A stretch of DNA of 64,000 nt from positions 7,265 through 71,264 of the forward strand of contig CACORA010000008.1 in assembly GCA_902629495.1 (NCBI GenBank). Reading direction: 5' to 3'. The stretch's first letter is position 1; each line of letters opens with the position of its first letter. Both the position numbers and the translations under genes were made by a program. This document shows, piece after piece, positions 26,453 to 35,925 of the stretch. The DNA is from Planctomycetaceae bacterium (GTDB lineage Bacteria; Planctomycetota; Planctomycetia; Pirellulales; UBA1268). The notes under the pieces are model-generated. The model was not told the origin of the DNA. It ran no database searches and saw only the letters and a list, made by a program, of their open reading frames with translations.

Positions 26453-29400
26453 ATGCAAACAATACCACTCAATACGTATCGTCATGCACTCACTCTGTCA
26501 TCAGACACCGTGCACACCACATCAATAAGACAATACTCTCTACCTGTTCTTGTTTTTCTTTTTTCCTTTTGTCCATCCCTTTTTGCTGCAGATACGCATC
26601 ATTCCAAACAGCCAAATATCATCCTCATTCTTGCAGACGACCTTGGGTATTCTGATCTTGGTTGTTATGGCAGCGAGATCGAAACTCCCCGTCTGAACGA
26701 TCTCGCAGAGAACGGTATTCGTTTTACACAGATGTACAATGCCGCACGTTGCTGCCCTTCTCGCGCCAGCCTGCTCACCGGACTCTACCAACACCAGGTA
26801 GGCGTCGGTTTCATGGTCTATGGCAATTGGGGCACGGGCTATGAGGGTTCACTCAATGAAAACGGAGTCACGCTGGGCGAAGCGCTACGAGAAGCTGGCT
26901 ACACCACTTTTACGAGTGGCAAGTGGCATGCAGCAGCGCACCGCGATCCTCCAGACCACTCACTTCCTGAACACCGCGGATTCGATCGATCAACAGTCGT
27001 GCGCACCCATATCGATAGCTATTGGAAAGTGCTCAAAGGCTGTGACATTTACCAGGACGGCAAACTTCTGATTCCCGGAAATAACGACAATACCGAACTA
27101 AAGAACCCGTACCAACGAGATAAGGACTTTTATACGACTGACTACTTCACTGATGTCGCACTGGAATACATTGACGGCGCCGTCAATGACGGCAGCAAAC
27201 CATTTTTTCTGTACCTCACGTACAACGCACCACACTTCCCGCTTGAGGCTCCGGATGAAACGATCGCTAAATATGAGTCAAAGCTCAAAGATCCAGATTG
27301 GCTTGCTGAATTTGGCGACGGATGGGACCAAATGCGACAAAAAAAACTTGTACGCCAGAAAGCGATGGGTATCGTTCCGAAGGGACAGCAGCTGCCGGTG
27401 GTTCACTATTTCAACAACGTTCGTGTCATGCCCGGCATGCAGACCGGCACGAATCATAACCCGCTACCGAAATGGAAGGATCTACCCGAAGACGTCAAGT
27501 CGGAGGCCTGTTTTCGCCGTGCAATCTACAACGCTCAGATCGACAAGATGGACGAAAACATCGGACGTGTTATTGACAAGTTGAAAGCTGAAGGCGTCTA
27601 TGAAAACACACTGATATTGTTTGTTTCAGACAATGGCTGCTCGGGTGAGATGGGGGTTTTTGGAACCCACTTTGAGGGCGGAAAATACGACTACGCCGAG
27701 GGTGAATTCCGCAACGGCGAGTTCACCCGAAGAGGATCCAGAGAGGAAGGTGGATGGTCATACAAGGACAGGCTTGAGGGTGCCGGTTATAAAAAATCAA
27801 ATTACACGCAATGGAAGAAGTTCAGTGGCTGGGCCACGTCCCAAGGTCAGGGTTGGGCATCCTATTCAAACTCACCGTTTCGTAAGTTCAAAAAGTTTAC
27901 GCATGAGGGCGGCATTGCTTCTCCTCTGATTGTCCACTGGCCGAATGGTTTTCGTGCAAAAGGTGAGGTATCCAGCCAGCCCTATTTTCATTTCATCGAC
28001 GTCATGCCGACGTTGCTCGATGCTGCCGGTGCGACGTACCCAAAAAACTATAGCGGCAAGTCTCGACTCCCTCTCGAGGGAGTCAGCATGCTTCCTTATC
28101 TCCGAGAGCCCGATCGAGAAATGCACGATCGCCCGATCTTCTGGCAACATGAGACGCACGCTGCGGTTCGTCGCGGAAGATGGAAGCTAGTCACTGATAA
28201 TGATCGTACCGAGCCAATCGTTTGGGAGCTTTACGACCTTGCCGACGATCGCAGTGAAACAAACAATGTCTCCACTCAACACCCGAACATCGTCAATGAG
28301 TTATCCACCAAATGGAATCACTTTGCCAACCGAGCCAACGTCAAACCCTTTCCCGAAACACGAAATGGCCCTCGGGTCACTTCATCGGTTCAGGGTGCTA
28401 ACGTCGCCGCTTTGATCGACGGAATCGAGCCTACATCCTCTTCCGACTATCGCATTCCGCGTCTTAGCTTTCATCCAAAACGGGGAAGTCGAGAGTGGGT
28501 TCAATTCGAATATCCAGAACCCAGATCATTTGAGAATGCCGAAGTCTACTGGTTTGATGAGGCTCAGGCCGCGGCTTCTTTCCGTAACGAACGTCAGGAA
28601 ATCCTCCCCAGGTCCTGGAAAGTGCTGCACTGGACTAACGGGAAATGGAAGGGCGTCGGCCACACGGAGAAAAATCCAGGCATTCAGCGAGATCAATTTA
28701 ATAAGGTGACGTTCACCCAACCAATCACGACGTCGAAAATTCGCATTGAAATTGAACTCCACAAAGAGCTCTCTGGCGCAATGCTTGCCTGTCGCTTTGA
28801 TACTGACGATTCCTCCAAGCTATCCCAACCTATCAGTAACCCTGACAAAGAACTGATGCGGATAAAAAAGGAAGCACAACGAACCCTCAAAGCAGATGTG
28901 GACGAGTTCAACGGATATTCCCACCTCAACGGCAACCGCCCCGAGTTCGATGGCTGGTTAGAAAAATATAACAACGAGGAATTTCTGCAAAAAAACATCC
29001 CTAAGTTCTTATGCTCCCACGAAGATTACACCGAGGTCTTTAACTATCGCTGGTGGATGATCAGCAAGCATCTCAAGGAATGGGAGGAGGATGGTAATCG
29101 CTTTTTTGTGTTCACTGAGTTTCCTGGCTTTCCTGGCTGGGCTTCCAACAGTGGAGCTATCCCAGCTCCAGCTGGCCACCAGTTTTATGATCTTCGGTGG
29201 ATGCGGGATCCGAAATATCTGAAGTCGTATGCGGAGTATTGGCTTGCAGGACCTCCATCCCACAAGATGCAGCATCAGAACAATACCTGGCTTTCCACGC
29301 TACCACGACCCCAGAGCCATCACTACACCAGCTGGATGATCGACGCTTCCGAAGCCATGCTCAAAATTCATCCTGATGCACAGTGGCGAGATCGACTGCT

Positions 29401-30844
29401 GCCTGCAATGGAGCGTCACCAGAAGATCTGGGATCTCATCTTCCAAGTGAAAGCTCCAGGGAAAACCACGGACGGCCTCTATAAGTGTCTCGACATGTAC
29501 GACGCTAATGAGTTCACCATCTCCACGACACTGGCTCTGATTGCATCGGAAGGTGCTTTCTCTCGCTATACGGCTGAGATCAATCAGGAAGAACCCTACA
29601 AGGGGCAGGAACGCTGGCGTCGTTATTTTACAGATGGCAAAGGATGGCAAGCAGCCTTTATCGACGGCTTGAAGAATGATCCGCTTGTCTATCCGCAGCC
29701 ATTCGATCTCGAAAACTACAACACCATTCCTCAACCATTCGGAGGCAATCACGACTGGTATATCGACAGGAATGGAGAACGGAAGACCAAGCGGCCGAAC
29801 AGCTATCCAAATTGTTTTACAGTCCGCCCGTCACTCAATTGTTATATGTATGGGAACTATGCTTCCCTCGGCAGACTCTACGATCAACAGGCCCAAGCAG
29901 TTCAGGGCGGCAAGGCAAGCGCAAGAGCCAAGCAGTACTCCGAGCGAGCTCGACGGCTTCAACAGCAGATCATCCGAGCCCTATGGCATCACCCAACGAA
30001 GAACGATAAGCAACTGTTTTACAGCAAGCGAGGCGCTATCGACGATCCCTTCTTCTATTCTCGTATTGCCGGTGACAACCTGCATACAGGAAACGTGATC
30101 GATCAACTCAGCATCATTCGAGAGACCGTCGGCTACACGCCTTGGTACTTCAATCTGTTGCCTACGAAGGATGACCAGTTCGATAGTGCCTGGAAACAGT
30201 TCAACGACGAAATGGGGTTCAAACAACCCTTCGGTATGTCAACGGCCGAGTATCGCCATGATTTTTTCAACGAAATGTCCTACGGCTGGAACGGACGTGG
30301 CTGGCCCTTTCAGAACTCTATCGTCTACAAAGCCTATGCCAACTATCTGCGGAACTACAAAGCGACACGAGATGAGATTAACGATCAGGATCGCCAATTG
30401 CTCTATGATCACATGACGCAATATGTCGAACTCCATGGCCGTCGCCGGACAATTGGCGAGTGGTATCTACCCCGAACTGGTGGATACCGAATGCCTGGTG
30501 GTGGAGAAGTTGTTCAAAGCTTGCCTGCGATGGGCAAAGGATTTGGTGATGTTCAGGATTACTTTCACTCGACCTTTCCGGATATGCTCATCGAAGATCT
30601 TGTTGGCTTTCAAAGCAGCCATGACGACAGTTTTGAAATTCATCCTCTCCTGCCAAACAAAGAATGGACATTCTTTTACCTTGGGGATCTCCGATATCAT
30701 GGCTGTGATATCGATATTCTGTGGAAAGACGATTGGTCTGTGACAACCCCTGGCAAACAAAGCAAACTCTTTGTCTGGGTTAATGGGAAACGGGTTGCGG
30801 AAAGCGATGACCTCAATAGCCCTCTTAGGCTATCACTTCATTGA
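26453..30844 (+). CDS. arylsulfatase fused to a sugar-binding-like domain and a six-hairpin glycoside hydrolase
   Basis: A 1463-residue secreted protein. Residues 1-46 are a long signal peptide (hydrophobic core, then LFAAD). Residues 53-640 are a full sulfatase: ILADDLGYSDLG metal site, ARCCPSRAS with Cys100 as the formylglycine precursor, and VSDNGCSG. Residues 645-775 form a discoidin-like beta domain (NVAALIDGIEP, VYWFDEA, FNKVTF) of the type found attached to GH127-family proteins. Residues 800-1400 form an alpha-barrel resembling MGH1/GH63-like hydrolases (YGWNGRGWPFQNS near 1277). It likely desulfates and cleaves the same glycan. The reading frame is uninterrupted across the junctions. 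Confidence 0.9.
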   Translation: MQTIPLNTYRHALTLSSDTVHTTSIRQYSLPVLVFLFSFCPSLFAADTHHSKQPNIILILADDLGYSDLGCYGSEIETPRLNDLAENGIRFTQMYNAARCCPSRASLLTGLYQHQVGVGFMVYGNWGTGYEGSLNENGVTLGEALREAGYTTFTSGKWHAAAHRDPPDHSLPEHRGFDRSTVVRTHIDSYWKVLKGCDIYQDGKLLIPGNNDNTELKNPYQRDKDFYTTDYFTDVALEYIDGAVNDGSKPFFLYLTYNAPHFPLEAPDETIAKYESKLKDPDWLAEFGDGWDQMRQKKLVRQKAMGIVPKGQQLPVVHYFNNVRVMPGMQTGTNHNPLPKWKDLPEDVKSEACFRRAIYNAQIDKMDENIGRVIDKLKAEGVYENTLILFVSDNGCSGEMGVFGTHFEGGKYDYAEGEFRNGEFTRRGSREEGGWSYKDRLEGAGYKKSNYTQWKKFSGWATSQGQGWASYSNSPFRKFKKFTHEGGIASPLIVHWPNGFRAKGEVSSQPYFHFIDVMPTLLDAAGATYPKNYSGKSRLPLEGVSMLPYLREPDREMHDRPIFWQHETHAAVRRGRWKLVTDNDRTEPIVWELYDLADDRSETNNVSTQHPNIVNELSTKWNHFANRANVKPFPETRNGPRVTSSVQGANVAALIDGIEPTSSSDYRIPRLSFHPKRGSREWVQFEYPEPRSFENAEVYWFDEAQAAASFRNERQEILPRSWKVLHWTNGKWKGVGHTEKNPGIQRDQFNKVTFTQPITTSKIRIEIELHKELSGAMLACRFDTDDSSKLSQPISNPDKELMRIKKEAQRTLKADVDEFNGYSHLNGNRPEFDGWLEKYNNEEFLQKNIPKFLCSHEDYTEVFNYRWWMISKHLKEWEEDGNRFFVFTEFPGFPGWASNSGAIPAPAGHQFYDLRWMRDPKYLKSYAEYWLAGPPSHKMQHQNNTWLSTLPRPQSHHYTSWMIDASEAMLKIHPDAQWRDRLLPAMERHQKIWDLIFQVKAPGKTTDGLYKCLDMYDANEFTISTTLALIASEGAFSRYTAEINQEEPYKGQERWRRYFTDGKGWQAAFIDGLKNDPLVYPQPFDLENYNTIPQPFGGNHDWYIDRNGERKTKRPNSYPNCFTVRPSLNCYMYGNYASLGRLYDQQAQAVQGGKASARAKQYSERARRLQQQIIRALWHHPTKNDKQLFYSKRGAIDDPFFYSRIAGDNLHTGNVIDQLSIIRETVGYTPWYFNLLPTKDDQFDSAWKQFNDEMGFKQPFGMSTAEYRHDFFNEMSYGWNGRGWPFQNSIVYKAYANYLRNYKATRDEINDQDRQLLYDHMTQYVELHGRRRTIGEWYLPRTGGYRMPGGGEVVQSLPAMGKGFGDVQDYFHSTFPDMLIEDLVGFQSSHDDSFEIHPLLPNKEWTFFYLGDLRYHGCDIDILWKDDWSVTTPGKQSKLFVWVNGKRVAESDDLNSPLRLSLH

Positions 30845-30882
30845 TCCTCCATACTCGAGTACCTCCAACACGCCATTTCGCT

Positions 30883-33084
30883 ATGCCCCCTCTCAAATTG
30901 CCACAGAACTTCTGCCTAACGACACTTTTTTTTATTCTGTGCTGCACCTGTCACCTAACAGGCACCACAAAACTATTCGCACATCAGAAGCCTGCATTCA
31001 CGGACTATTGCAAGCGGCTCGAACACGATATTCAGGGACGTAAACATGGTTTCCTTGCAGGCAATCTCACCTATTATGTTGGTGGATTTCACGCCAGTTG
31101 GAACCCTATCGAAGATGAAACTATTGGCCTCACCCATCCTTTCTATCACGACCTTCGAGCTCGTGGTTCTGCTCTCTTGAGCAGTGAGATCACTGGCACA
31201 GAAAATACTGGCATTGGCAATGATTATCTCGGCTGGGAATTTTACAAAGACACACGAGTCCTCTATGGAAGTGTTATTGCGAATGGGAAAACCTATCCAA
31301 CACCTCAACCACAAATCATGCATTGGCGACCAGATCAGATCATCTGTGAGTATGAACTTGACGGCATTCGGATTCGAGAGCAAAAGTTTATAAATAGTAA
31401 CGATGCAATAGCCTCCATCATTACATCCTCTAAGCCGATTGTTCTCAGATTTGAGGGGCACAGTCTTTACACACGAAACAGCGTGTCATCCAAAGCAACT
31501 GCCAGACTGGATGATTCAAAAACATCTATCCTCATTACTGAGGCTGGCACTATGAAATCACGCCCAGACCCAAATGGTCCTGAGCGTATTGGGCCTTCTC
31601 TCTACACTGGCATGACGACCGCGATCAGTATCTCATCGGATATTTCAACAAGCCTCAAGTTTGAGACCGATTCCGACGGAGTACTGCATTACACCTTTTC
31701 AGTTCCTTGTGATTCAACAGGCGCTGTTGTCTCCTGGTCAATGAGTGATGATGCAGCTGAAGCCTTAAGAGCAGGCCGTAATATCATCACGCATCACAAG
31801 AAAGATCTCGCAGAGAAAACAGCGTTTATTAATCAACTTCTCAATGATGAAATTCCCTGGTTTCGTTGTCCGGACCAAAAAATTGTTGATGTTTATTACT
31901 ATCTCTGGTCACTCTACCTTTTGTATTCCATTGATGTTGGTAGCGGTTGGGAAATGGAGAATCACACACAAACCGCTGTTAATAATTTCCTTGGTCTTCA
32001 CCGTTATGATGCAACCTTCCAGATAAAAGTTGGTGCCTGGACAACTGATAAAGCTCGCTATGCCTATGGCAATGTCCTGACATGGAAGCACCTCACCGAG
32101 AATGACCGGTTCCGTGAATTGCCTAATGGCATCCGCATGCTCTCTGATAATAAAGGTATCTCATGGCACAGCGGTGCATACGGTGGTGAAACATCCGAAC
32201 ACGTGTTAGGAGCCTGGCAGATTTATGAGCATACTGGCGATGTTGAGTTTCTACGCGCAAGTTATGAGGGTCATTTTGATAAGCTTTTTCGCAAGCGCCT
32301 TACAACCTTTGCGATGAATGAATTTGAAGTCATCGACACCCTTATTCGCATTGCGCACATTCTCGGACACGACGATGATAAAGAGCATTGGCAATCGTTG
32401 ATACGTCGTGACCCTGAACATATTCAACACATGTTTGATCAACGGTGGGAAGTCAATAACGTCAAAAACTTTTTTAATGCTCCAAAGAGCGGGTTGCTTG
32501 GAACAAACTCTTTTTGGGCTATGCGTTCACCCTTCTTTCCCAAAATATACGCTGAGAAAATGGTGCAGCACTGGGCAGTGGATCATGAAAAGGGTTTCTT
32601 TGGTGCGTTTTTCCCACTCGCCATGTCGAAGCAATCCATGAAAACATTCAAGACCAAAGTTGATCAGTCTTTTGGTTACACACCAGACACTGCCTATTTC
32701 ATGCTCGACGGAATGTTTTGTCAGGGACTTCCAGTCGCACCAGAACTGACACTCAATCACCTTACTCACTACAACTGGCACCCTGAGTGGAACATTCCTG
32801 TTGCACCAGAAGCGTACCAACGTGATGGCTCACTTTTTGGAGATCAATATTCGAATTTTAATGCAGGAAAAATTCTTCTTTACCTTGAAGGCCTCGGCGG
32901 CCTCACGTATTCCATTCCAGACAATACGTTATCTGTTCGTCCTGCATTGCCAAAAGAATGGAAATGGATGGAAATACGTCTTCCTATCAAGGATCAGTGG
33001 ACAACAATTCGCTACGAAAAAGATAGGACAGAGGTTGTTGGATCACCACTCCCATGGGAGGTCATGTCAGCAAGTTCAAAATAA
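30883..33084 (+). CDS. secreted six-hairpin glycosidase-like protein
   Basis: About 733 residues from the ATG at 30883, giving a signal peptide (LTTLFFILCCTCHL). The frame extends to a TTG at 30841 that overlaps the previous stop; neither start has a clear ribosome site. An N-terminal beta region is followed from about residue 300 by an alpha/alpha-barrel with WEMENHTQTAVNNF (near 356) and SWHSGAYGGETSEHVLG (near 426). This resembles the (alpha/alpha)6 glycosidases of the MGH1/GH-15-like clans. It directly follows the sulfatase fusion, so it probably acts on the same polysaccharide. Exact family and linkage unknown. Confidence 0.82.
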   Translation: MPPLKLPQNFCLTTLFFILCCTCHLTGTTKLFAHQKPAFTDYCKRLEHDIQGRKHGFLAGNLTYYVGGFHASWNPIEDETIGLTHPFYHDLRARGSALLSSEITGTENTGIGNDYLGWEFYKDTRVLYGSVIANGKTYPTPQPQIMHWRPDQIICEYELDGIRIREQKFINSNDAIASIITSSKPIVLRFEGHSLYTRNSVSSKATARLDDSKTSILITEAGTMKSRPDPNGPERIGPSLYTGMTTAISISSDISTSLKFETDSDGVLHYTFSVPCDSTGAVVSWSMSDDAAEALRAGRNIITHHKKDLAEKTAFINQLLNDEIPWFRCPDQKIVDVYYYLWSLYLLYSIDVGSGWEMENHTQTAVNNFLGLHRYDATFQIKVGAWTTDKARYAYGNVLTWKHLTENDRFRELPNGIRMLSDNKGISWHSGAYGGETSEHVLGAWQIYEHTGDVEFLRASYEGHFDKLFRKRLTTFAMNEFEVIDTLIRIAHILGHDDDKEHWQSLIRRDPEHIQHMFDQRWEVNNVKNFFNAPKSGLLGTNSFWAMRSPFFPKIYAEKMVQHWAVDHEKGFFGAFFPLAMSKQSMKTFKTKVDQSFGYTPDTAYFMLDGMFCQGLPVAPELTLNHLTHYNWHPEWNIPVAPEAYQRDGSLFGDQYSNFNAGKILLYLEGLGGLTYSIPDNTLSVRPALPKEWKWMEIRLPIKDQWTTIRYEKDRTEVVGSPLPWEVMSASSK

Positions 33085-33204
33085 TATGTTGATACCTTTG
33101 GAAACGTCTGAGATATCCGTGGTACACTTCTCCGGATTGTTTGAAACACACAATGCTTCATATCCTGAGTGATGTGGCATCACATAGATGAGGAAAAGTA
33201 ATAC

Positions 33205-33462
33205 ATGGGACTTATCGCATGGGTGGTTTTTGGTCTAATCGCGGGTGCCGTAGCCCGTACCCTTGTCCCGGGAAGTGGAGTTTACGGGCTGGTTGTGACC
33301 GCAGTCATTGGTGTGGTAGGCGCCCTGATTGGGGGGTTCATTGGAACACAGCTTGGTTTTGGTGAAGTAACTGGTTTTAATATTGGAAGTTTCGCAATTG
33401 CCGTAATGGGTAGTGTGCTCCTCCTTCTTGGATACCGAGCAGTCAATCGCAGAAATCCCTAG
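33205..33462 (+). CDS. GlsB/YeaQ/YmgE-family small membrane protein
   Basis: An 85-residue protein with three glycine-rich membrane segments (GLIAWVVFGLIAGAVAR and later ones). It matches the transglycosylase-associated/YeaQ family, usually linked to general stress response. GAGGA lies about ten bases upstream of the ATG. Family call is good; biochemical function is not known for the family. Confidence 0.88.
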   Translation: MGLIAWVVFGLIAGAVARTLVPGSGVYGLVVTAVIGVVGALIGGFIGTQLGFGEVTGFNIGSFAIAVMGSVLLLLGYRAVNRRNP

Positions 33463-33534
33463 CTTTTTTCATTGGTCAGTCTTTGTCTCTTCGAGTGGTG
33501 AGGACTGTCATCAATCTCCCATTACGACGGTTAT

Positions 33535-33567
33535 ATCAATTAGGCAACTGCGGTTGACTTAATTGAT
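33535..33567. repeat. imperfect 33-base inverted repeat upstream of the small secreted protein
   Basis: Arms ATCAATTA (33535-33542) and TAATTGAT (33560-33567) are perfect complements, and CAAC (33545-33548)/GTTG (33553-33556) pair inside around TGCG. It lies 82 bases before the 33650 gene. It could be a repressor site or an RNA hairpin at the end of the GlsB-like transcript; there is no T run. Confidence 0.4.
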
Positions 33568-33649
33568 TAAATATTGGGTGTGCCGTCGATCTTTACGCAA
33601 GCGGCAAGGATGACCCAGGCCGTACACACCCCCACCAAAGGAGATTCTT

Positions 33650-33838
33650 ATGCGTCGTATGTGCCTTATTGCCGCTGTCGTGGCAACCATGTTTATCGCT
33701 TCCTCAGGGGAAGCCTCTGCAGCCCGATATTCGCAGCAGGGACGATCAGTTTCAACGCGTCAGTTCCGACCCTTCGCTCGACTAATCGAACTTGAGCGAA
33801 GAAAGAATGAATGGCTTCGAAGCGTCTTTAGTCGCTAA
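33650..33838 (+). CDS. very small secreted protein, unknown function
   Basis: A 62-residue protein with a strong ribosome site (AAAGGAG, six bases before ATG). A clean signal peptide covers residues 1-24 (RRMCLIAAVVATMFIASSGEASA), leaving about 38 mostly basic residues including ELERRKNEW. A strong hairpin follows the stop at 33882, so the gene looks like a discrete monocistronic unit. I do not recognise the family. Confidence 0.7.
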   Translation: MRRMCLIAAVVATMFIASSGEASAARYSQQGRSVSTRQFRPFARLIELERRKNEWLRSVFSR

Positions 33839-33881
33839 AAACTTTCCATTTTTCATTCGTTTCATTCTGTAAATAAATATC

Positions 33882-33916
33882 CCGGGCTGGGAGAGATGAA
33901 TTCTCTCTCAGCCCGG
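33882..33916 (+). terminator. strong hairpin terminator after the small secreted protein
   Basis: A 15-base stem, CCGGGCTGGGAGAGA (33882-33896) with TCTCTCTCAGCCCGG (33902-33916), one G-T wobble and a five-base loop. It lies 44 bases after the stop at 33838. The T tract after it is poor (TGTTCGTT), so it may be a terminator or an mRNA-stabilising 3' structure. Confidence 0.6.
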
Positions 33917-34020
33917 TGTTCGTTCGAAACACCATGATATCGTAGCAGACTTGACAACGATGCTGTTTCACGGGCTACTCATCCTCAAAGCAATGAATTC
34001 ATTTTTTCATTTACCGAATT

Positions 34021-35466
34021 ATGAACCGTCCACTCTCAACTGATATTCATATTACCGGCGCAGCACTTTTTCTCCTCCCGGTCACCACGCGTATTCCATT
34101 GAAATTTGGTGCTCAGGTTGTTGACGAAGTCACCGTAGCCCGCATTGCTGTAGAAGTTCGAACGATCGATGGTCGTCACGGTATTGGATGGGGCGAAACA
34201 CCACTCAACGTGCAGTGGGGCTGGCCAGCAGAGCTTTCGTACCAGAGTCGTTACGATGCAATGGTCCGTGTTGCAACTGCGAGTACACAAGCACTCTGTG
34301 AGATCTCTGAACCGGGTCATCCCATGGAGCTGGGTGTTTTTTTCCGTCATGAATATCTTGATGATATCGCTCGAAAAGCAGGTGACGAAGAAACAGGACC
34401 AGTTCCCGAATTGGCAGCACTCATTGCAGCCAGTGCATCAGACCTTGCTGTGCATGATGCATATGGCAATGCACTTGGTCTTGATACGTATACAACATAT
34501 GGCCAAGACCATATGCGTAGCGACCTGGTTGATCTCTTTGGGCCAGAATTACATCCTGAAGATCGGACATTGTTTGCAGGTCTTCGACCAGCTGATTTTC
34601 TTGAATTGTCACCATCGACAACACTCTCCGCTTGGCATCTTGTTGGTGGGCTTGATCCATTAGACACAGCGGAACTTACTGGTACGGAGCCTGAGGATGG
34701 ATGCCCTGTTTTACTTGCAGATTGGATCCGTCAGGACGGCCTTCAGTGCCTGAAGATAAAACTCCGCGGCAATGACATCTCTTGGGATATCGAAAGGCTC
34801 CAACGTGTTGGTCGCATTGGGCTTGCGAATGGAGTACAGCAATTTTGTGCTGACTTTAATTGTATGGTCACTGATCCGTCATATGTCCATGCTGCACTAG
34901 ATGCACTCCTGAAATCAGACCCGCATATTGCCTCTCGCCTGCTTTATGTTGAACAACCTTTTCCATATGATCTCGAAGCGAATCCAATTGATGTCCATTC
35001 TCTCAGCACACGCACAAAACTTTTCCTTGATGAAAGTGCACACGACTGGAGGCAAATTACTCGTGGATTTAGTCTTGGATGGAATGGTGTTGCGTTAAAA
35101 ACCTGCAAGACTCAAACCGGTGCGCTCTTATCTCTCGCATGGGCTCGTGCTCATGGAATGGATATTATGGTTCAGGATCTCACAAACCCTATGCTTGCAG
35201 CCATCCCCCACGTGCGTCTTGCCGCTCATGCGAATACTCTCGCTGGTGTTGAGACAAATGCCATGCAGTTCTATCCAGCTGCTTCTCAGCTTGAGGCTAC
35301 TGTTCATCCAGGGCTTTATAAGCGGCATCAGGGCGTGGTACATCTTGACTCATTGTCTGGGTCAGGATTTGGAATGCGGGTGGATGAAATTAATAGACTG
35401 CTCCCGAAATCTCATGCTGTCTTTGGCAGTCTTGATCGAGACACCTGGAAACCCAATGCCGTCTAG
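34021..35466 (+). CDS. enolase-superfamily (mandelate racemase/muconate cycloisomerase-like) protein
   Basis: A 481-residue cytoplasmic protein, longer than typical members (350-400). The barrel residues are visible in order: KIK at 245-247, Asp near 278 (CADFNC), Glu near 310 (VEQPF), Asp/Glu near 337 (LDES) and Lys near 359 (ALKTCKT). These support metal-assisted proton abstraction alpha to a carboxylate. Substrate is unknown; sugar-acid dehydration or epimerisation would fit a polysaccharide-degrading bacterium. Confidence 0.85.
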   Translation: MNRPLSTDIHITGAALFLLPVTTRIPLKFGAQVVDEVTVARIAVEVRTIDGRHGIGWGETPLNVQWGWPAELSYQSRYDAMVRVATASTQALCEISEPGHPMELGVFFRHEYLDDIARKAGDEETGPVPELAALIAASASDLAVHDAYGNALGLDTYTTYGQDHMRSDLVDLFGPELHPEDRTLFAGLRPADFLELSPSTTLSAWHLVGGLDPLDTAELTGTEPEDGCPVLLADWIRQDGLQCLKIKLRGNDISWDIERLQRVGRIGLANGVQQFCADFNCMVTDPSYVHAALDALLKSDPHIASRLLYVEQPFPYDLEANPIDVHSLSTRTKLFLDESAHDWRQITRGFSLGWNGVALKTCKTQTGALLSLAWARAHGMDIMVQDLTNPMLAAIPHVRLAAHANTLAGVETNAMQFYPAASQLEATVHPGLYKRHQGVVHLDSLSGSGFGMRVDEINRLLPKSHAVFGSLDRDTWKPNAV

Positions 35467-35925
35467 AGTGCCCACCAGATACCACTGAAAATGGTTTTCC
35501 AAGAGCATTCACACTGTCACATTCTAGCGAAGTGAATACGCTCTCGATTTTCTGACGTTTTTTACGTTGTACATCTAATGGCATTGCACCATCCGAACCA
35601 AAGTATTTTGGTCATGACATCTACTTTTTAATCGATTCAGGCTTCGGACTCGTATCAATGGCTCATCCCGGCATGCCTCCCCTATGCATAGAAGCATCAA
35701 AAGGTCAAAATTCTGTCACGTCGGCGTAGAGGATCGGCGTAGAAGAATAGAAAGAGCCAACACCTCCCTGTGGCTATATTGATCACTCAATCACATGTTT
35801 TTGGTTTCTATCAGGCATGTCGTCCATCGGAGCCCAACTGCTTACTCATCCCTCTCACATAATTATCTACCCTTAGTTTCTAAAGCTGGCAAACACTTGT
35901 TATTCCCTAAGGCACTCGTGAAATC
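35467..35925. other. intergenic region, no gene seen
   Basis: About 460 bases between two plus-strand genes. No tRNA-like fold, supported frame or strong hairpin is visible. A short imperfect direct repeat (GTCGGCGTAGA / ATCGGCGTAGA) occurs near 35720-35745. The promoter of the PQQ-like gene is expected here. Confidence 0.45.
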
